Shown here: piece after piece, positions 59,842 through 64,000 of the stretch
How positions within the stretch are numbered: the first letter of the stretch is position 1
How the letters are laid out: each line of letters starts with the position of its first letter
Assembly (NCBI GenBank): GCA_009911505.1
Contig: QXXL01000012.1
Coordinates: 108,851-172,850 of the forward strand
Source of the DNA: Lachnospiraceae bacterium
Lineage (GTDB): Bacteria > Bacillota > Clostridia > Lachnospirales > Lachnospiraceae
Direction of reading: 5' to 3'
DNA length: 64,000 nucleotides
The notes under the pieces: generated by a model
Seen by the model: the letters and a program-made list of their open reading frames with translations, nothing else
Told to the model about the DNA's origin: nothing
Databases searched by the model: none
Translations under genes and position numbers: made by a program

Positions 59842-61143
59842 ATGGCGGAAGAAAATAAGGAAGAGTTTGCATTTATAAAAGAAAAGATTATAAAAAAGCC
59901 AGTGAATAAAAAAAGATTGTTGAAACAAGGTATTTCTACGATTGCGTTTGCTGTGATATTTGGCTTGGTGGCATGTTTTGTATTTACCGTAATGCGTCCT
60001 ATCATGGAGAATTGGCTTCATCCAAAAGAGGATCCGACTATTTCAATTCCGGAAGACGACTGGGGGACAGAAGCAGTTATGCCAGATACAGAAGAGGCCG
60101 GGCATACGCAAGAGGGGCAGGGGACAGAGGTCCAAGAGACAGAAGAGCCGCCGTCTGTAGTAAAAGAACTGGAACTATCGGACTACCAGATTCTGCACAA
60201 CAAAATTTATGCAATCGGAAAAGAGGCAAACCGCTCAGTTGTGACCGTTACTGGCGTAAAAAGCGATATGGACTGGTATAATAATGCATATGAAAGCAAC
60301 GGCCAGGCTTCGGGGATTATCATTGGGGATAATGGGAGCGAGCTTTTAATTTTGACCGAACATAAAGTCGTACAGCAAGCAGAAACCCTTAGCGTGACAT
60401 TTATTGACGAAGTGACAATAGCCGCCGGCTTAAAAAAATATGATGGCAACACGGGGATTGCCGTGTTAGCTGTAGATCTAGCTGAATTGGATGAAAGCAC
60501 CAAAAGCCGGATTTCTTATGCACACCTGGGCAATTCCAGGGCAGTATCACAGGGGAATATTGCCATCGCAATAGGGAGCCCGTTAGGGACCAATTATTCA
60601 ATCGGGACAGGAAACATAACATCTGTAGGAAATGTGATTCAGACTGCAGACATGACATATACCGTATTTACAACAGATATAGTTGGAAGCAGCAACAGCA
60701 GCGGCGTCCTGTTGAACCTGGAGGGCGAGATAGTTGGCCTGGTTATGCAGGAATACAGTGTGAACGGAGACGACAATACACTGACCGCGATATCGGTTTC
60801 CGATTTAAAGAAACAGATTGAAATGCTCTCTAATGGCAGGGATATTCCTTATCTGGGGCTTAAAGTGGTAACAGTTACAAATAAGATTGCCGAAGAATAC
60901 GACATACCAAGAGGGGTATATATCAAAGAAGTGGTATTAGATTCACCTGCGTTGGCTGCGGGGCTACAGGGGGGGGATGTCATTGTAAGTATGGATGGGG
61001 AAGAAATATCCTCAATAAAGGAATACGAGACAAAAGTACTTTCAATGAATCCAGGGCAAACCGTTGATATAACAGTAAAAAGGCAGGGGATGGACGAATA
61101 TCTTGAAGTAACATGTGCGGTAGCAGCAGGCATACTGCAATAA
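59842..61143 (+). CDS. Membrane-anchored HtrA-like protein, probable pseudoprotease
   Basis: 433 residues. A cytoplasmic N-terminus of about 35 residues, one membrane segment (about 35-55), an acidic linker, a trypsin-like HtrA fold (about 120-330) and a C-terminal PDZ domain (about 335-430, with GVYIKEVVLDSPALAAGLQGGD). The usual catalytic positions are changed: ILTNNHVV is replaced by ILTEHKVV (the His is displaced), DLAVL by GIAVL (Asp lost), while GNSGGPL becomes SNSSGVL, keeping the Ser. It is unlikely to be an active serine protease and may act as a PDZ scaffold or sensor. ATG 59842 has AAGGAG 10 bases upstream. Confidence 0.85.
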   Translation: MAEENKEEFAFIKEKIIKKPVNKKRLLKQGISTIAFAVIFGLVACFVFTVMRPIMENWLHPKEDPTISIPEDDWGTEAVMPDTEEAGHTQEGQGTEVQETEEPPSVVKELELSDYQILHNKIYAIGKEANRSVVTVTGVKSDMDWYNNAYESNGQASGIIIGDNGSELLILTEHKVVQQAETLSVTFIDEVTIAAGLKKYDGNTGIAVLAVDLAELDESTKSRISYAHLGNSRAVSQGNIAIAIGSPLGTNYSIGTGNITSVGNVIQTADMTYTVFTTDIVGSSNSSGVLLNLEGEIVGLVMQEYSVNGDDNTLTAISVSDLKKQIEMLSNGRDIPYLGLKVVTVTNKIAEEYDIPRGVYIKEVVLDSPALAAGLQGGDVIVSMDGEEISSIKEYETKVLSMNPGQTVDITVKRQGMDEYLEVTCAVAAGILQ

Positions 61144-61191
61144 ACATGTATATTAGACAGGAAGGAGAAGCTGCAGCGCAGCGAAAAAGTT

Positions 61192-62139
61192 ATGAAATAT
61201 ATAGAAACGTTCCGGGAAGGCGAGAGGATCAACGAGGTTTTTCTCTGCAAATACAAGCAGTCCGCGCTTACCAAAAACGGAAAACCTTATGAAAATGTAA
61301 TTTTACAAGATAAAACAGGTATGCTTGATGCCAAGATTTGGGAGCCAGGATCTAATGGGATTGATGATTTTGGGGCACTGGATTATATCTGCGTCACAGG
61401 TGATTTGACCAGCTTCCAAGGGGCGCTGCAGCTTAATATGAAACGGGTCCGCAAAGCACAGCCCGGGGAATACGATCCGGCGGATTATTTGCCGGTGAGT
61501 GAAAATGATATTGGCCAGATGTATGAGGGGTTGAAGGATTATATCAAAACGGTGGCAAACCCTTACCTTCAAAAGCTCTTATCTATGTTTTTTCTGGAAG
61601 ATAAAGCGTTTGAGGAACGCTTTAAATTCCATTCCGCGGCAAAAACAGTACATCACGGCTTTGTAGGGGGGCTGCTGGAGCATACATTGGGGGTAACGTC
61701 ACTCTGTGATGCTTTTTGCAGGCAGTATCCCATTTTAAACCGTGATCTCCTTTTGACGGCTGCTATGTTCCATGACATAGGAAAAATGGAAGAATTATCC
61801 GCATTTCCAGCAAATGATTACACAGATGCGGGCCAGCTTTTAGGCCATATCGTAATCGGGACAGAGTGGATCGGCAAGTACATTCAAAAGATTCCCGGTT
61901 TCCCAGCCCGTTTGGGTAATGAGCTAAAGCATTGTATCCTGGCACACCATGGAGAATTAGAGTTTGGATCCCCCAAGAAGCCAGCGTTAGTGGAAGCTGT
62001 AGCATTAAATTTTGCAGACAATATGGATGCCAAAATGGAAACATTAAAAGAAGCATTTGCAAATGTGCCGGAAGGGAATACAGAGTGGCTGGGATATAAC
62101 CGGCTCTTAGAGTCGAATATCCGGAAGACTGGTAAATAG
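61192..62139 (+). CDS. yhaM: YhaM-type 3'-5' exoribonuclease (OB fold plus HD domain)
   Basis: 315 residues. An N-terminal OB fold (residues 1-95) with DAKIWEP and YICVTGDL binds nucleic acid. The HD phosphohydrolase domain has HHGFVGGLLEHTLG, the metal-binding HD in AAMFHDIGK, HCILAHHGELEFGSPKKP and a later Asp in NFADNMDAK. YhaM degrades RNA and DNA from the 3' end. The only nearby ribosome binding site, AAGGAG (61162-61167), is 24 bases from ATG 61192. A GCTGC/GCAGC hairpin (61170-61182) in between would shorten the effective distance to 11. Confidence 0.93.
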   Translation: MKYIETFREGERINEVFLCKYKQSALTKNGKPYENVILQDKTGMLDAKIWEPGSNGIDDFGALDYICVTGDLTSFQGALQLNMKRVRKAQPGEYDPADYLPVSENDIGQMYEGLKDYIKTVANPYLQKLLSMFFLEDKAFEERFKFHSAAKTVHHGFVGGLLEHTLGVTSLCDAFCRQYPILNRDLLLTAAMFHDIGKMEELSAFPANDYTDAGQLLGHIVIGTEWIGKYIQKIPGFPARLGNELKHCILAHHGELEFGSPKKPALVEAVALNFADNMDAKMETLKEAFANVPEGNTEWLGYNRLLESNIRKTGK

Positions 62140-62146
62140 GATAAAT

Positions 62147-63607
62147 ATGAAGAAAAACGATTTGATTGAACTTACAATAGAAGATATGAGCTCAGACGGA
62201 GCAGGGATTGGCAGATACCAGGGCATGGCATTTTTTGTAAAGGATGCTGTTATAGGCGACACAGTAACTGCCAAAATTATAAAATTAAAGAAAACCTACG
62301 GCTATGCGCGCCTGATGGAAATTAAGGAGGCTTCACCTGACCGGGTGGAGCCCCGTTGTATATATGCCCGCGCCTGCGGCGGCTGCCAGCTTCAGCATAT
62401 GAGTTACCAGAGCCAGCTTGCGTTTAAGCAGCAAAAGGTCAGGGAGAATCTGATACGCATTGGAGGGTTTGAAGGGGCTTTTGCAGACAGTATTATGGAG
62501 CCAATTGTAGGCATGGAGGAACCATTTGCCTACCGCAATAAGGCGCAGTTCCCAATTGGGACAGATGGTTCCCGCACGGCTGTGGCAGGATTTTATGCAG
62601 GCAGGACGCATCATATAATTGCAAATACCAATTGTATCCTGGGCGTGCCAGTCAATGAGGGCGTGTTAAATGCCGTATTGGACTACATGAAGGAATTTGA
62701 CGTTCCCGCTTATGATGAAGTGACAAAAACGGGGTGGATCCGCCACGTTTTGATCCGCTATGGATTTGACTCGAAAGAGGTTATGGTATGCGTTGTGGCC
62801 AATGGAAAGCGCCTGCCAGCAGAACATGCCCTGGTGCAAAAACTCTGCGCTATAGAGGGTATGAAGAGTATTTCGCTGAATACGAATATGAAGGACACAA
62901 ATGTGGTTTTGGGAGGGCATACAAGGGTTATCTGGGGGGATTCTGGGATTACAGACGCGCTATATCTGCGGGATACGTCAGATTTCCGCCGAATTGGGGA
63001 AAAGACGGTATACGGGATTTCCCCACAGTCATTTTACCAGGTGAACCCCGTGCAGACGGAGAAGCTGTATTCCCTTGTTTTGGAATATGCGGGCCTGACA
63101 GGAAAGGAAACGGTCTGGGATCTTTACTGCGGGATAGGGACGATTTCCCTGTTTTTGGCCAGATATGCCAAGCAGGTGTATGGAGTTGAAGTAGTGCCGC
63201 AGGCTGTCGAGGACGCCAGGCAAAATGCCAGGCGAAACGGAATATCCAATGCGGAATTTTTCCTTGGAAGGGCGGAGGAAATTCTGCCAGTGTTTTATGA
63301 GATGGGAACGCAGGAGGGGAAAGGTATTTTGCCGGAAAAGATGGAACTGTCAGACGAGATGCACCATCCTGATGTGATTGTAGTTGATCCGCCGCGGAAG
63401 GGATGCGACGGGACTTGTATCGAGACGATGATACGGCTGCAGGCGAAACGGATTGTGTACGTTAGCTGTGATTCTGCAACCTTGGCTAGGGATTTAAAAA
63501 AGCTGTGTGATGGGGGGTATGAGGTGAAGAGGGTTAGGGCGGTGGATCAGTTTGGGCAGACGGTACATGTGGAGACTGTGGTGTTGATACAAAGGAAAGA
63601 TACCTAG
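62147..63607 (+). CDS. rlmD: 23S rRNA (uracil-5-)-methyltransferase, RlmD/RumA family
   Basis: 486 residues. N-terminal TRAM domain (LIELTIEDMSSDGAGIGRYQ), an Fe-S site with CIYARACGGCQ and a later Cys in TNCILG, and a SAM-binding domain with VWDLYCGIGTISLFLA. DPPRKGCDG and the catalytic Cys in VSCDSATLARDL complete the set. It makes 5-methyluridine in 23S rRNA (U747/U1939 type). 7 bases after yhaM. The 3' end of this gene family is a known insertion target of integrative elements. Confidence 0.95.
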   Translation: MKKNDLIELTIEDMSSDGAGIGRYQGMAFFVKDAVIGDTVTAKIIKLKKTYGYARLMEIKEASPDRVEPRCIYARACGGCQLQHMSYQSQLAFKQQKVRENLIRIGGFEGAFADSIMEPIVGMEEPFAYRNKAQFPIGTDGSRTAVAGFYAGRTHHIIANTNCILGVPVNEGVLNAVLDYMKEFDVPAYDEVTKTGWIRHVLIRYGFDSKEVMVCVVANGKRLPAEHALVQKLCAIEGMKSISLNTNMKDTNVVLGGHTRVIWGDSGITDALYLRDTSDFRRIGEKTVYGISPQSFYQVNPVQTEKLYSLVLEYAGLTGKETVWDLYCGIGTISLFLARYAKQVYGVEVVPQAVEDARQNARRNGISNAEFFLGRAEEILPVFYEMGTQEGKGILPEKMELSDEMHHPDVIVVDPPRKGCDGTCIETMIRLQAKRIVYVSCDSATLARDLKKLCDGGYEVKRVRAVDQFGQTVHVETVVLIQRKDT

Positions 63608-63885
63608 AAATCCTTGAATTTACGCACTTTGTGACATTTTTCAGTTTTAACAAAATCGGTGAAAATCACAAGGAAAAGATACTTGTGAAGAAAGTAACCG
63701 TAGTTGTGGCATTAGACCTCGGTACGGGGAACACAAAAAATCCTGATAATGAAAGTGAATAGAGAGCTATCAAATATAGTGATAGATTATAGGGATGCTT
63801 GAGTGAGAGTGTCCCTATTTTTTATATAGGGCATTCCATAGTGGGATGCTCTTTTCAATTCAATTTTAAAAGGAGGAACTAAAAA
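63608..63885 (+). other. Gene-free AT-rich segment with inverted repeats, possible element end
   Basis: No gene is seen. TTGTGA (63629-63634) and TCACAA (63666-63671) form an inverted pair, and CACAAG (63667-63672) pairs with CTTGTG (63682-63687). Further on, GCATTCC/GGGATGC can form a hairpin (about 63831-63849). Composition is more AT-rich than the upstream genes. The segment may be the end of an integrated mobile element. Confidence 0.4.
63789..63823 (+). terminator. Terminator or attenuator upstream of the last gene
   Basis: ATAGGGA (63789-63795) pairs with TCCCTAT (63812-63818), followed by a T-run to 63823. An alternative CCCTAT/ATAGGG pairing (63813-63818/63825-63830) would compete with it. 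Confidence 0.55.
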
Positions 63886-64000
63886 ATGTCAAACACAGCG
63901 TTAAGAGCAGAGAAAGCGAAAGAGATTATTTTTATCAGCGATGCACATGAAAAATTCTACTATGAGAAATTGAAAGAGGTCAGGTATCAGGACGTGTACC
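63886..64000 (+). CDS. Start of a DUF6075-like protein, cut by the window edge
   Basis: 38 codons from ATG 63886, with AAAGGAGG upstream; the frame is still open at the right edge. The peptide starts SNTALRAEKAKEIIFISDAHE and continues FYYEKLKEVRYQDVY, which resembles DUF6075 proteins found on integrative elements of Firmicutes. I recall this from similarity only; the function is unknown. Confidence 0.55.
   Translation, partial: MSNTALRAEKAKEIIFISDAHEKFYYEKLKEVRYQDVY

Noticed and set aside
1..64000. tRNA and rRNA genes
   Set aside because: No cloverleaf with a TTCRANNC T-arm or rRNA signature was noticed on reading the intergenic regions; a tRNAscan-SE run would settle this.

Overview
The window looks like chromosomal DNA of a spore-forming, anaerobic Firmicute, most likely a Lachnospiraceae-type Clostridium. 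The reasons are the SpoIID/SpoIIQ sporulation pair at the left edge, [FeFe]-hydrogenase maturation genes, sigma-A promoters of TTGACA-17-TATAAT form, strong AGGAGG ribosome binding sites, an S10-spc-alpha operon in clostridial order (secY-adk-map-KOW-infA-rpmJ), and a long ribosomal protein L17 of the form I associate with this family. No rRNA, tRNA, CRISPR array or insertion sequence was recognised.

Layout. 1-1.2 kb: end of spoIID and a SpoIIQ-like protein. 1.3-3.3 kb: GIY-YIG protein and a DEAD-box helicase. 3.4-5.7 kb: shikimate genes (aroK, a YdiB-type shikimate/quinate dehydrogenase, aroD). 5.8-9.8 kb: a DUF362 ferredoxin-like protein and a large hybrid sensor kinase. 10.0-14.9 kb: TM1266-family regulator, hydE, hydG, hydF and a coiled-coil protein of unknown function. 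15.0-17.6 kb: a two-component system. 17.7-26.5 kb: aconitase-family hydratase, AI-2E-family transporter, a TPR protein, an AAA-like protein with a long degenerate peptide repeat, and glycogen branching enzyme. 26.7-30.1 kb: rpmG-secE-nusG-rplK-rplA-rplJ-rplL with an L1-site mimic and an L10 leader. 30.2-35.8 kb: XRE regulator, small membrane protein, TrpB2, a three-domain corrinoid-activation-type protein and a CFI-box protein. 36.1-53.3 kb: the S10-spc-alpha superoperon from rpsJ to rplQ. 53.4-54.2 kb: lgt. 54.2-59.5 kb (minus strand): lipoprotein, mutS2, response regulator and a frameshifted sensor kinase. 59.6-63.6 kb: HtrA-like pseudoprotease behind a long structured leader, YhaM-type nuclease and an RlmD-type rRNA methyltransferase. 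From 63.6 kb to the right edge the sequence may belong to a mobile element inserted at the 3' end of the methyltransferase gene.

Most of the window is housekeeping translation machinery. What stands out is RNA structure and unusual protein versions. The structured leaders lie before rpsJ, rpsM, the hyd operon, rplA and the HtrA-like gene, and a series of compact hairpins sits just upstream of ribosome binding sites in the ribosomal operons; the ones before rplC and rpoA share almost the same loop. The proteins of note are a triplicated peptide at the end of L15, an HtrA protein and a LytM protein that both lack catalytic residues, the repeat-bearing AAA-like protein, and a one-base frameshift in a sensor kinase. 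No single well-supported new multi-gene system was found. The best candidates for undescribed biology are the 5' leader at 59.68-59.84 kb, the rpsJ leader at 36.1-36.3 kb, and the TPR/repeat-AAA pair at 21.3-24.6 kb.
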